16,751 nucleotides of DNA from an uncultured Clostridium sp. (GTDB lineage Bacteria; Bacillota; Clostridia; Clostridiales; Clostridiaceae). Positions 1-6,824 of the stretch are shown piece by piece. Each line of letters opens with the position of its first letter. The first letter of the stretch is position 1. The notes below the pieces were generated by a model, which was not told the origin of the DNA, did not search any database, and saw only the letters and a list, made by a program, of their open reading frames with translations. The DNA is taken from assembly GCF_934754915.1 (NCBI RefSeq), contig NZ_CAKVKB010000081.1, positions 1 to 16,751 on the forward strand, written 5' to 3'. The translations under genes were made by a program, and so were the position numbers.

Positions 1-77
1 GAACAGGAAAGTTAAGGTCTATAGCGCCGATGGTACTGCACGGGAGACTGTGTGGAAGAGTAGGACGTTGCCAGGTA
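1..77 (+). rRNA. rrf: 5S ribosomal RNA, 3' part (cut by window edge)
   Basis: The first ~77 bases match the second half of a bacterial 5S rRNA. The GAACAGGAAAGTTAAG segment is loop B/helix III. The GCGCCGATGGTACTGC segment and the final GGAAGAGTAGGACGTTGCCAGG are conserved 3' elements. The 5' half lies outside the window, and the exact 3' end is approximate. Two tRNAs follow directly, so this is the distal end of an rRNA operon. Confidence 0.93.
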
Positions 78-97
78 TTCTTGTTAATACAAGAATA
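76..97 (+). other. Spacer hairpin between 5S rRNA and first tRNA
   Basis: A perfect 9-bp stem (76-84 with 89-97, loop TAAT) lies between the 5S end and the tRNA. No T-tract follows, so it is unlikely to terminate transcription. It more likely marks an RNA processing site separating 5S rRNA from the downstream tRNAs. The processing role is inferred. Confidence 0.55.
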
Positions 98-100
98 GAA

Positions 101-177
101 GGATCTTTAGCTCAGTTGGTTAGAGCAACCGGCTCATAACCGGTAGGTCCGGGGTTCGAGTCCCTGAAGGTCCACCA
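101..177 (+). tRNA. tRNA with CAT anticodon (elongator Met or Ile2)
   Basis: A full cloverleaf ends in an encoded CCA (175-177). The acceptor stem GGATCTT (101-107) pairs with AAGGTCC (167-173). The anticodon stem ACCGG/CCGGT encloses the loop CTCATAA, with the CAT anticodon at 135-137, and GGTTCGAG forms the T-arm. The 1-72 position is a normal G-C pair and the anticodon stem lacks the three stacked G-C pairs of an initiator, so it is not fMet. A37 and A38 and general resemblance to Bacillus tRNA-Ile2 make a lysidine-modified tRNA-Ile2 plausible, but Met is not excluded by eye. Confidence 0.95.
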
Positions 178-182
178 TTTAT

Positions 183-258
183 GGGGGTATAGCTCAGTTG
201 GGAGAGCACCTGCCTTGCACGCAGGGGGTCAAGAGTTCGAATCTCTTTATCTCCACCA
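183..258 (+). tRNA. tRNA-Ala (TGC)
   Basis: The acceptor stem GGGGGTA (183-189) pairs with TATCTCC (248-254). A255 is the discriminator base and CCA (256-258) is encoded. The anticodon stem CCTGC/GCAGG (209-213 with 221-225) encloses the loop with TGC at 216-218. It lies 5 bases after the preceding tRNA and is presumably co-transcribed with the rRNA operon. Confidence 0.97.
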
Positions 259-266
259 TTAAAGTG

Positions 267-297
267 AAAGACTATGAATTTATTCATAGTCTTTTTA
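267..297 (+). terminator. Rho-independent terminator of the rRNA/tRNA operon
   Basis: A perfect 12-bp stem (267-278 with 283-294, loop TTTA) ends in a T-rich tract. It lies 8 bases past the tRNA-Ala CCA end. Confidence 0.93.
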
Positions 298-540
298 TTA
301 TGGATTTTAATCTATTGAGTCAATATAAAGTATAGTTACAATTCTATTAAATTATTATTTAATACTCTTTATTAAGATATATATATATGATGGAAATTAA
401 TTACAATATATGTAATGATCATGTATTTGATTACAAAATTAAAATAAATAATTTGATTTATTATTGGAATAATTATAGAAAAATAAAATATATTAATATA
501 ATGAATTGAAAATAGTCATAATTAAATTGAGTTAAAGTAA

Positions 541-569
541 GTGACAGATTGATTGGCAATAATTATAAT
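541..569 (+). promoter_or_regulatory. Sigma-A-type promoter
   Basis: A GTGACA -35 (541-546, one mismatch to TTGACA) is followed by a 17-base spacer and a perfect TATAAT -10 (564-569). Transcription would start near 576-578, about 60 bases before the small ORF at 637. The rest of 298-636 is AT-rich DNA in which I see no gene or other clear signal. Confidence 0.7.
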
Positions 570-636
570 AGAAATTGAACTGATTTTTTATTATGCATAA
601 ATAGACAGTAATAATTTTGAATGGAGATGAAGATTT

Positions 637-783
637 ATGGATACTAAATTGATTTTAGAAGATAAATTGAAAGAATTAAAACTGATAAAAAGAACTTTTG
701 TATTAGAAGGAAAAAATACAGAAGAAATAGATTATAAGATAAAGAATGTTGAAGAGCAGATTAAAAAAAATTTAAGCGAATAA
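637..783 (+). CDS. Small hypothetical protein, 48 residues, probably helical
   Basis: A 48-codon ORF runs from ATG at 637 to TAA at 781-783. A GGAGATGA ribosome binding site sits 7-8 bases upstream and a well-formed promoter lies at 541-569. The product is highly charged: Lys/Glu-rich with regularly spaced Leu/Ile, and the motif ELKLIKRTFVLEG near residues 13-25. It looks like a short helical hairpin or coiled coil, with no signal peptide or membrane segment. I do not recognise a named family. The signals on both sides support real expression, but its function is unknown. A hairpin near 865-901 could end the transcript. Confidence 0.62.
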   Translation: MDTKLILEDKLKELKLIKRTFVLEGKNTEEIDYKIKNVEEQIKKNLSE

Positions 784-864
784 AAAATTAAAAGATATAA
801 GTTTTATTTCAAATACAAATAATTATGTTTATTTAATTGTAGCAGTAATAAATTTCAGATATTA

Positions 865-901
865 ATTATAAATAATCTATTTCATAGATTAATAATTTTT
901 T
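865..901 (+). terminator. Probable terminator after the small ORF
   Basis: An 8-bp stem (TAATCTAT 873-880 with ATAGATTA 884-891, loop TTC) is followed, after AATAA, by six T residues. The stem is all A-T except one C-G pair, so termination may be partial. Confidence 0.45.
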
Positions 902-980
902 GCATAATATTTATAAAGATGTATTTAAAAATTATAAAATTAAAATTAGTAATTTATAAGATAGAGGAGATTAGAAAGTT

Positions 981-1424
981 ATGATAAGAACTGTCGTTTG
1001 TAAAAAAGATGGGTGTAAAGGAAACGAGTTCTATATAGTAACAGAAGATAATAAGTTAAAATTAACATGTAAGGAATGTGGCAGTGTTTATTACTATGAT
1101 GTAAGCCATTATGATTTTACTATGCTGTCTAATTGTGAAAAATGCAATAATGATGTATTTAAGGTATTTATAGATTTAGAGAAAAAAGGAGTATATGCAA
1201 AATGTACTAAATGTGGGTATCCTCCTGAAAAAGTATTTATTGATGCAGAAGGAATTCAAGTCACTTATGAAGCTCATTTATTGCAGGATATAAAACAATT
1301 GATGAATCAAGTGGATCAGAGAGTGTGTAATTTAGAACTTAAAATAGAAAATTTGGAAAAGGGTCAAGAACTTTTAGAAGAATCATTAGCATATATTAAT
1401 AGATATATGGTAGAAAAGAATTAG
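981..1424 (+). CDS. Zinc-ribbon / coiled-coil hypothetical protein
   Basis: This 147-residue soluble protein has four cysteine pairs: C7/C12, C30/C33, C52/C55 and C75/C78. The spacing suggests two consecutive zinc ribbons, one from the first two pairs and one from the last two. Residues ~95-140 are rich in Leu, Ile, Glu, Gln and Lys and read as a coiled coil, so the protein may be an oligomer. A GAGGAG ribosome binding site lies 11 bases before the ATG. There is no signal peptide or catalytic motif. A nucleic-acid-binding or protein-scaffold role is only a guess. The VanZ-like gene begins 38 bases downstream with no terminator between, so the two may be co-transcribed. Confidence 0.85.
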   Translation: MIRTVVCKKDGCKGNEFYIVTEDNKLKLTCKECGSVYYYDVSHYDFTMLSNCEKCNNDVFKVFIDLEKKGVYAKCTKCGYPPEKVFIDAEGIQVTYEAHLLQDIKQLMNQVDQRVCNLELKIENLEKGQELLEESLAYINRYMVEKN

Positions 1425-1462
1425 TAGTTAATAAAAAATATATGTAAGATAGGGATACTGAA

Positions 1463-1921
1463 ATGATAAAAGAGAGACAAATAAATATTAGAAAAGATAT
1501 TATGAATTTAGTATTGATTATTATATGGATGAGTTTTATATTTTTTATGTCTAATCAGCCAGCAGAAGCTTCAGATTCTCAAAGTATAGGAATCATAAAT
1601 ATATTATCTGAAGCTGGTTTTAATATTAGAGGAATATTTGGAGATATAGCTAATTTTATTATTAGAAAATGTGCACATTTTCTTGAATATATGATATTAG
1701 CATTTTTAATAATTAATTTTATAAAAGATAAATTTAAATTACATCAATTAATAATATTAGCTGTATTTTTAGTATTTTTATATGCATGTACAGATGAATT
1801 CCATCAATTATTTGTTGAAGGAAGAGATGGAAATTTTAGAGATGTGTTAATTGATACATGCGGAGGAAGTTTAGCAGTACTACTATTTACTTTAAAAAAT
1901 TTATTTATTAAAAAGAAATAG
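1463..1921 (+). CDS. VanZ-like family membrane protein
   Basis: This 152-residue protein matches the VanZ-like family. FFMSNQPA (27-34) follows the first membrane segment. RKCAHFLEY (68-76) begins the next, and TDEFHQLFVEGRDGNFRDV (110-128) is the family signature loop. About four membrane helices are visible: ~16-30, ~72-88, ~95-109 and ~134-148. Members range from VanZ (low-level teicoplanin resistance) to widespread uncharacterised clostridial proteins; a role at the cell envelope is likely, but resistance should not be assumed. The start uses an AGGGA ribosome binding site 7-8 bases upstream. An alternative ATG at residue 14 would cut into the first helix. Confidence 0.88.
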   Translation: MIKERQINIRKDIMNLVLIIIWMSFIFFMSNQPAEASDSQSIGIINILSEAGFNIRGIFGDIANFIIRKCAHFLEYMILAFLIINFIKDKFKLHQLIILAVFLVFLYACTDEFHQLFVEGRDGNFRDVLIDTCGGSLAVLLFTLKNLFIKKK

Positions 1922-1927
1922 GAAATC

Positions 1928-1981
1928 TACATACCCTAAATAAAATAGATAGTTTATGAAACTTTATTTAGAGTATATGTA
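1928..1981 (+). repeat. Imperfect inverted repeat downstream of the VanZ-like gene
   Basis: The arm 1928-1944 (TACATACCCTAAATAAA) is roughly complementary to 1963-1981, enclosing an 18-base loop. No T-tract follows, so I do not call it a terminator. It could stabilise the 3' end of the mRNA. Confidence 0.4.
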
Positions 1982-2101
1982 ATATAAATAAAGATACTTT
2001 ATTTAAGCAATGTCATTTTAAAATTATAATATTTATTATTTAATTATAAATTGGCATTGGCAGTTAAACAGATATTATTAAAATGGATAAATATTAAAGG
2101 A

Positions 2102-2163
2102 CTTTAACAAAATTGTTTGCATGGAGTATATTTTGTAAGCAAGTTTGTTAAGGTTTTTTTATT
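2102..2163 (+). terminator. Strong rho-independent terminator
   Basis: A 19-bp stem (2102-2120 with 2135-2153, one mismatch and some G-T pairs, 14-base loop) is followed by seven T residues (2154-2160). It lies about 180 bases after the VanZ-like stop codon, so it ends either a long 3' untranslated region or an independent small transcript. Confidence 0.82.
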
Positions 2164-2168
2164 CTATA

Positions 2169-2250
2169 GGAAATTATATTTTCGAACAATCTGTGGATAA
2201 CTTTTGAAGGGGCAGAAACACACAGTCTGCGAAGCAGATTTTTTTATTAT
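2169..2250 (+). repeat. Dispersed repeat, copy 1
   Basis: The unit begins GGAAATTATATTTTCGAACAA and ends with GTCTGCGAAGCAGATTTTTTT. It resembles 2378-2456 along its whole length and 6825-6858 over its 3' part. In this copy AGTCTGC-GAA-GCAGATT (2224-2240) can fold into a 7-bp stem followed by Ts, which resembles a short terminator. The other copies have lost that pairing. TGTGGATAA at 2192-2200 happens to match a DnaA box. Confidence 0.6.
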
Positions 2251-2305
2251 ACAGAAAATTATAGGATTTTTAAATATTAGATTTAAGTAAGCTATATCAA
2301 TGCTT

Positions 2306-2375
2306 TGGAATGTTGTATAAAACTGTAAAAGCTACATCACCCAAAAGAGCGTTGTAAGGCTACTGTTACATTCCA
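2306..2375 (+). other. Possible structured element between repeat copies 1 and 2
   Basis: TGGAATGT (2306-2313) and ACATTCCA (2368-2375) form a perfect 8-bp outer stem around ~54 bases that are less AT-rich than the surroundings. Imperfect inner pairing is possible between GCTACATC and GTTGTAAGGC. This could be a small RNA, a mobile-repeat relic or chance. I recognise no known RNA family. Confidence 0.3.
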
Positions 2376-2377
2376 TA

Positions 2378-2456
2378 TGAAATTATATTTTTGAACAAAA
2401 TATGGATAATTTTAGAAAAAGGAAGAATCATATAGTCTAAAAAGCAGAGTTTTTAT
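2378..2456 (+). repeat. Dispersed repeat, copy 2 (diverged)
   Basis: It repeats copy 1 in order: GAAATTATATTTTTGAACAA, TATGGATAA, then GTCTAAAAAGCAGAGTTTTTATT. It starts about 210 bases after copy 1 in the same orientation. The remaining sequence of this gap, 2457-2630, is AT-rich with only a weak 7-bp hairpin at 2480-2500. Confidence 0.5.
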
Positions 2457-2633
2457 TGAATATATAAATTATATTTATAAAAAATCTATGAATGATTTTT
2501 TATTGTTAGAGCACATATACAAAATTATTACTTAAGCAATATAATAGAAAAGTAATTAAATGAGCAATTATTTTATATATGTCATAAATGTTACAAAATA
2601 TACTATAAATTTATCAACATAACCAATTAAATA

Positions 2634-2662
2634 TTGAAAAAAATTTAATTTGATTATATAAT
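2634..2662 (+). promoter_or_regulatory. Sigma-A-type promoter of the AbgT-family transporter gene
   Basis: TTGAAA (2634-2639) is followed by a 17-base spacer and TATAAT (2657-2662). Transcription should start near 2669, giving a leader of about 60 bases. Confidence 0.8.
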
Positions 2663-2676
2663 ATGTATAAATACAG

Positions 2677-2713
2677 AGCATTTTCATATTAATATTATGA
2701 AGGTTATAATGCT
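2677..2713 (+). promoter_or_regulatory. Leader hairpin upstream of the transporter
   Basis: AGCATT (2677-2682) pairs with AATGCT (2708-2713). Inside, TTCATA (2683-2688) pairs with TATGAA (2696-2701), with a 6-base bulge on the 3' side. The fold ends 5 bases before the AAGGAGG ribosome binding site (2719-2725), so it could affect mRNA stability or translation. It does not match a riboswitch I know. Confidence 0.4.
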
Positions 2714-2730
2714 TTACCAAGGAGGAAATT

Positions 2731-4269
2731 ATGAAAAATGAAAAGAAAAATTTGGGGATACTTGGCGCTGTAGAAAAGATAGGAAATATATTGCCACATC
2801 CAACAACATTATTTGTAATATTATGTGCAATAATTATGGTTGTGTCTCATATTACATACAAACTTGGTACATCTGTAACATATGAAGGTATTGATGTAGC
2901 AACAGGCGAATTGAAAGAATTGACAGTAGGAGTCGTAAGTCTATTAACACCTGAAGGAATTAGGTATATGTTTACAAATGCGATTAAAAACTTTACGAGT
3001 TTTGCACCACTTGGAACTGTATTAGTAGCATTGCTTGGAGTTGGAGTTGCAGAAGGAAGTGGACTGATTTCAACATTATTAAAGAAATTAGTTTTAAGTA
3101 CTCCAAAAAGATTTATTACAGTAATTATTGTTTTTGCAGGAGTTGTATCTAATATAGCTTCAGATGCAGGATATGTTGTATTAATACCTTTAGGAGCAGT
3201 AATATTTAAAAGTTGTGGAAGACATCCATTAGCTGGTATTGCAGCAGCATTTGCAGGTGTGTCAGGAGGATTTAGTGCAAACCTGTTCCCAGGACCAACA
3301 GATGCATTGTTAGCAGGTATAACAACAGAAGCAGCAAGATTATCAGATGCAACATATGAAGTTGGTATTACAGGAAACTGGTATTTTATAATTATATCAA
3401 CATTCCTTATAACTATTTTAGGGACTATTGTAACTGAAAAAATTATTGAACCAAGACTTGGTGAATATAAAGCTGGTGAAAATGATGAAAATGAAGTAAT
3501 GGAAGTTACTGCAGAGCAAAAAAGAGGTCTTCTATTTGCAGGAATAGCATTCTTAATAACTATAGCAGCAATTTTATTATTAGTTGTTCCTTATAATGGT
3601 GTTTTAAGAAACCCAGAGACACATGCAATATTAAAATCGCCATTTATGGATTCTATAGTTATCATAATATCAATATTATTCTTAATACCAGGAATAGCAT
3701 ATGGTATTGGTGAAAAAACTATAAAAGATGATAAGCAAGTCATTAACTTAATGGGTAAAAGTATGTCTTCTATGGGATCATATATAGTTTTAGTATTTTT
3801 TGCATCGCAGTTTGTTGCATACTTTGGATACACTAAATTAGGTACTATAATAGCTGTTAAAGGAGCTAATTTCTTGGAGGCTACTGGAATAAAAGGTATT
3901 CCTTTATTATTAGCATTCATATTAGTTGCAGCATTTATAAATCTGTTTATGGGTTCTGCATCAGCAAAGTGGGCAATTATGGCTCCAATATTTGTGCCAA
4001 TGTTAATGGGAATAGGGTATTCTCCAGAATTAACGCAAATAGCATATAGAATAGGGGATTCTACTACAAATATAATTTCTCCTCTTATGAGTTATTTTGC
4101 ATTGATTGTTGCTTTTGCAGAAAAGTATGATAAAGATTCAGGAATAGGAACGCTTATTTCAACAATGGTTCCATATTCAATAGTATTTTTAATAGGATGG
4201 AGTATTCTTCTAATAGTATGGTTTATATTTAAGCTACCACTTGGAGTTGGTGCTGGAATATTAATGTAA
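2731..4269 (+). CDS. AbgT-family transporter (p-aminobenzoyl-glutamate type)
   Basis: This 512-residue polytopic membrane protein has the AbgT-family N-terminus with LPHPTTLF (21-28). It also has the conserved SDAGYVVLIPLGA segment (~144-156), a GGFSANLFPGPTDALLAG re-entrant region (~178-195) and the GSASAKWAIMAPIFVPM signature beginning at residue 408. The family includes E. coli AbgT, which imports p-aminobenzoyl-glutamate, and MtrF/YdaH, reported to export antimetabolites such as sulfonamides; substrate and direction cannot be read from sequence. Its length is normal for the family. A strong AAGGAGG site lies 5 bases before the ATG. It appears monocistronic, with its own promoter and terminator. 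Confidence 0.93.
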   Translation: MKNEKKNLGILGAVEKIGNILPHPTTLFVILCAIIMVVSHITYKLGTSVTYEGIDVATGELKELTVGVVSLLTPEGIRYMFTNAIKNFTSFAPLGTVLVALLGVGVAEGSGLISTLLKKLVLSTPKRFITVIIVFAGVVSNIASDAGYVVLIPLGAVIFKSCGRHPLAGIAAAFAGVSGGFSANLFPGPTDALLAGITTEAARLSDATYEVGITGNWYFIIISTFLITILGTIVTEKIIEPRLGEYKAGENDENEVMEVTAEQKRGLLFAGIAFLITIAAILLLVVPYNGVLRNPETHAILKSPFMDSIVIIISILFLIPGIAYGIGEKTIKDDKQVINLMGKSMSSMGSYIVLVFFASQFVAYFGYTKLGTIIAVKGANFLEATGIKGIPLLLAFILVAAFINLFMGSASAKWAIMAPIFVPMLMGIGYSPELTQIAYRIGDSTTNIISPLMSYFALIVAFAEKYDKDSGIGTLISTMVPYSIVFLIGWSILLIVWFIFKLPLGVGAGILM

Positions 4270-4335
4270 TACATTTAGATAAGGAAAATTAAAGGTTGTT
4301 AGAATAAAAAAATTATATAAGATTAATAGTATGTT

Positions 4336-4371
4336 AAATGCGGTCATAAAAATGACCGCATTTATAATTTA
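4336..4371 (+). terminator. Rho-independent terminator of the transporter gene
   Basis: A perfect 12-bp stem AAATGCGGTCAT/ATGACCGCATTT (4336-4347 with 4352-4363, loop AAAA) is followed by TATAATTT. It lies ~67 bases past the transporter stop codon. Confidence 0.9.
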
Positions 4372-4470
4372 ATGGATAAAATCATATAAAAAATGAACAG
4401 TGGTTAAAGGAAGTTTAATATAGTATAATATTAAAAGTGTAAGTCAAATAAATCTAATTTAAATATAAAA

Positions 4471-4570
4471 AAATATATATTGCAATTAACAATAAAAGAT
4501 GAAATTTTTCCAAGATTTCTTTGATATTTTTGTTAAATAAGTTTTAGATGTAACTTTAATCTTGTAATAT
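4471..4570 (+). repeat. Duplicated leader sequence, copy R1 (upstream of the UbiA-type gene)
   Basis: Three blocks recur in the same order at 5598-5699. They are 4471-4493 (20 of 23 identical by eye), 4498-4512 (14 of 15) and 4542-4570 (26 of 29). All mismatches in these blocks are transitions. The last block contains TTTTAG, 17 bases, then TAATAT, which could be a weak promoter. It ends 39 bases before the next ATG. The preceding 4372-4470 shows no other clear feature. Confidence 0.75.
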
Positions 4571-4609
4571 TATATATCATAGTAAATTTAAATATATAGA
4601 GGTATAGAT

Positions 4610-5473
4610 ATGAAAAACTATTTAAAACTAATGAGAGTTCATCATTATTTAAAAAACATACTGATTTTTCTGCCACTTGTATTTAGTCAGAACTTGTTAA
4701 ATATTGATTTATTAATAAAAACAATATTTGGATTTTTTGCATTCAGTATACTTTCATCAATAGTATATGTAATAAATGATATTCAGGATGTTGAAAAGGA
4801 TAGAAAGCATCCTACGAAATGTAAAAGACCAATAGCAAGTGGAGCTGTTTCAGTAAAAGAAGCTAGGATATTGGCTATTATAATTGCAATAGCAGGAATA
4901 ATTTTAAATTATCTAGCATGTGGCACTAATATTAATGCATGGATATTTTCAATTTTATATGTTGGTTTGAATTTTGCTTATAGTATGGGATTAAAAAATT
5001 GCCCTATAGTTGATATTACAATTTTGGTATCTGGATTTCTATTCAGAGTTTTATATGGTTCTGCTATTACAGAGATTATAGTTTCTAACTGGCTTTATCT
5101 TACTATTATTGCAATGTCATTTTATTTAGGACTTGGAAAGAGAAGAAATGAGTTGAATACTCAGGGAAGTAAGAGCAGAAAGGTCTTAAAGTATTATAAT
5201 CATGAATTTCTTGATAAGAACATGTATATGTGTTTAGGTCTTACTATTGTGTTCTATTCTTTATGGTGTGTGGATTCAACAACTATAGAGAAATACCCTA
5301 ACAACAATTTAGTATGGACGGTACCATTGGTTATGATTATCTGCATGAAATACAGCCTCAATGTTGAAGGAGAATCAGATGGCGATCCAGTAAGTGTACT
5401 TTTAAATGATAAGATATTGATAGGATTAACATTACTTTATGTTCTTATTGTACTATTTATAATTTATATATAA
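4610..5473 (+). CDS. UbiA-family polyprenyl-phosphate phosphoribosyltransferase (DPPR synthase-like)
   Basis: This 287-residue integral membrane prenyltransferase has the first UbiA motif as NDIQDVEKDRKHP (56-68), followed by KCKRPIASGAVS (70-81). The second motif region is YSMGLKN (124-130) with D135. The HP-K-RPIASG wording and the C-terminal GDPVSVLLNDKIL segment fit the decaprenyl-phosphate phosphoribosyltransferase branch (mycobacterial Rv3806c) better than menaquinone or heme enzymes. That enzyme joins PRPP to polyprenyl phosphate to give polyprenyl-phospho-5-phosphoribose. About nine membrane helices are visible. The start has an AGAGG site 7 bases upstream. The neighbouring HAD-GtrA fusion supports a lipid-linked pentose role. 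No terminator is evident before that gene. Confidence 0.85.
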   Translation: MKNYLKLMRVHHYLKNILIFLPLVFSQNLLNIDLLIKTIFGFFAFSILSSIVYVINDIQDVEKDRKHPTKCKRPIASGAVSVKEARILAIIIAIAGIILNYLACGTNINAWIFSILYVGLNFAYSMGLKNCPIVDITILVSGFLFRVLYGSAITEIIVSNWLYLTIIAMSFYLGLGKRRNELNTQGSKSRKVLKYYNHEFLDKNMYMCLGLTIVFYSLWCVDSTTIEKYPNNNLVWTVPLVMIICMKYSLNVEGESDGDPVSVLLNDKILIGLTLLYVLIVLFIIYI

Positions 5474-5597
5474 AGATTTTAGATGAAAAATTGAATTTCA
5501 ATGAATTGCAATGTTAACTAAATATCACACAGTTGCATAAACTTAATTTGTACATGTTAATTATAATTGAATTAAGCTTAATATTTCTTGATAAAAT

Positions 5598-5699
5598 AAA
5601 TATATATTACGATTGACAATGTACAATGAAGGATGAAATCTTTCCAGTATTTTTACATGTGTTAGATAAATTTTAGATGTGATTTTAATCTTGTAACAT
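5598..5699 (+). repeat. Duplicated leader sequence, copy R2 (upstream of the HAD-GtrA gene)
   Basis: This is the second copy of the ~100-base sequence at 4471-4570. It keeps the blocks AAATATATATTACGATTGAC (5598-5617), GATGAAATCTTTCCA (5632-5646) and the 5671-5699 block starting TTTTAGATGTGATTTTAATC. It ends 71 bases before the ATG of the next gene. The rest of the 5474-5770 gap has no clear terminator or gene. Confidence 0.75.
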
Positions 5700-5770
5700 A
5701 TATTAAATGAGTCTTGGAGAATATCTGAAACAGCAATTCTTTGATTAATAAGAAAAATGAGGATAAAATT

Positions 5771-6763
5771 ATGAATGTTTATGACTTTGATAAAACAATT
5801 TATGATGGGGATAGTACTTTGGATTTTTTTATTTTTTCACTTAAAAAAAATCCAGGACTTATAAGATTTCTACCAATTCAAATAATAGGTTTTCTTAAGT
5901 ATATGTTTGGATTTGAATCAAAGATTTACTTTAAAGAAAAATTCTATTCTTTTCTTAATGGAATAAAAGATGTTGAAAGTATGGTTGAACTATTTTGGAA
6001 AGAAAATCAAAAGAAAATCAAATTGTGGTATTTAGAGAGCAGAAAGGATAATGATGTTGTGATTTCAGCATCTCCAGAATTTTTACTTATACCAATATGC
6101 AGAAAGATAGGAATAAAGCATCTTATTGCATCAGAAGTAAATAAAAATACAGGTGTATGTGAAGGCGAAAATTGCTATGGAGAGGAAAAAGTATTAAGAT
6201 TTAAAAAATATTTTTCTAATGATGAGAAATGTGAAATAGAAAAGTTTTATTCAGATTCATTGAGTGATGCACCTATTTCATTGATGGCACAACAAAGATT
6301 TATAGTAAGTGGAAATAACATTGTAGAATGGGATCAATATAAACCTGGAAAAGTTAAAAAATTAAAAAGTGTATTTTTTTCAAGGGAATTTTTTAGTTTT
6401 TTGATTGTTGGAGGCATAAATACTATAAATGGAATATTATGTTCATATATTTATTCCATCTTTTTAGATGTAAATGTATCCTTTGTTTTAGGATACATCA
6501 CTGCATTGACAATATCATATATTTTAAATAGTACATTAGTATTTAGGCAGAGTATGGGGTTTGTTAAATTTATAAAGTTCTGTATATCATATATACCTAA
6601 TTTTATAATACAAAATATTTTTGTATGGATATTCTATAATATGCTTGGATGGAATAAACTAATAGTATTTGCATTAGCTGCTGTTATAGGTGTTCCAGTA
6701 ACTTTTATAATAATGAAATTTTTTGCTTTTGGAAAAAAGAAAAACAAAAAAGAGGCAAATTAA
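5771..6763 (+). CDS. HAD-IB phosphatase fused to a GtrA-family membrane domain
   Basis: This two-domain protein has 330 residues from the ATG at 5771, where GAGGA lies 7 bases upstream. An in-frame TTG at 5741 would add ten residues but has no ribosome binding site. The N-terminal HAD subclass-IB phosphatase shows DFDKT (5-9) as motif I, ISASPEF (98-104) as motif II, K140 in GEEKVLRFKKY and SDSLSDAP (161-168) as motif IV. Its catalytic aspartates are intact. Residues ~205-320 form a four-helix GtrA domain, the family linked to polyprenyl-phosphate-sugar translocation. Next to a DPPR synthase-like gene, the natural inference is dephosphorylation of polyprenyl-phospho-5-phosphoribose coupled to membrane passage. 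Mycobacteria use separate proteins there, including GtrA-like Rv3789. The C-terminus is Lys-rich and cytosolic. Confidence 0.88.
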   Translation: MNVYDFDKTIYDGDSTLDFFIFSLKKNPGLIRFLPIQIIGFLKYMFGFESKIYFKEKFYSFLNGIKDVESMVELFWKENQKKIKLWYLESRKDNDVVISASPEFLLIPICRKIGIKHLIASEVNKNTGVCEGENCYGEEKVLRFKKYFSNDEKCEIEKFYSDSLSDAPISLMAQQRFIVSGNNIVEWDQYKPGKVKKLKSVFFSREFFSFLIVGGINTINGILCSYIYSIFLDVNVSFVLGYITALTISYILNSTLVFRQSMGFVKFIKFCISYIPNFIIQNIFVWIFYNMLGWNKLIVFALAAVIGVPVTFIIMKFFAFGKKKNKKEAN

Positions 6764-6773
6764 TATTATAATG

Positions 6774-6814
6774 AAAAAAAGGATAATCATATTATACATG
6801 AGAATCCTTTTTTT
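6774..6814. terminator. Bidirectional terminator between convergent genes
   Basis: A7-GGAT (6774-6784) pairs with ATCC-T7 (6804-6814). Inside, TCAT (6787-6790) pairs with ATGA (6798-6801) across a small internal loop. The A-tract/T-tract symmetry should let it work for the HAD-GtrA gene (+) and the glycosyltransferase gene (-). Confidence 0.85.
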
Positions 6815-6824
6815 ATTGGAAATG

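Noticed and set aside
101..258. tRNA genes as a phage or island attachment site
   Set aside because: No repeated tRNA 3' end, integrase gene or mobility gene is visible. The tRNAs belong to the rRNA operon.
2192..2200. TGTGGATAA, a perfect DnaA-box-like 9-mer, with a near match TATGGATAA at 2401-2409
   Set aside because: It lies in a repeat unit, is isolated, and has no box cluster, AT-rich unwinding element or dnaA/dnaN neighbours. A chance match is likely in AT-rich DNA.
2731..4269. Antibiotic-resistance role for the AbgT-family transporter (and the nearby VanZ-like protein)
   Set aside because: Family membership alone does not show resistance; most members of both families are uncharacterised and no resistance neighbours are present.
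5741..5770. TTG start extending the HAD-GtrA protein by ten residues
   Set aside because: There is no ribosome binding site before TTG 5741, while ATG 5771 has GAGGA at 7 bases and begins directly at the HAD motif.
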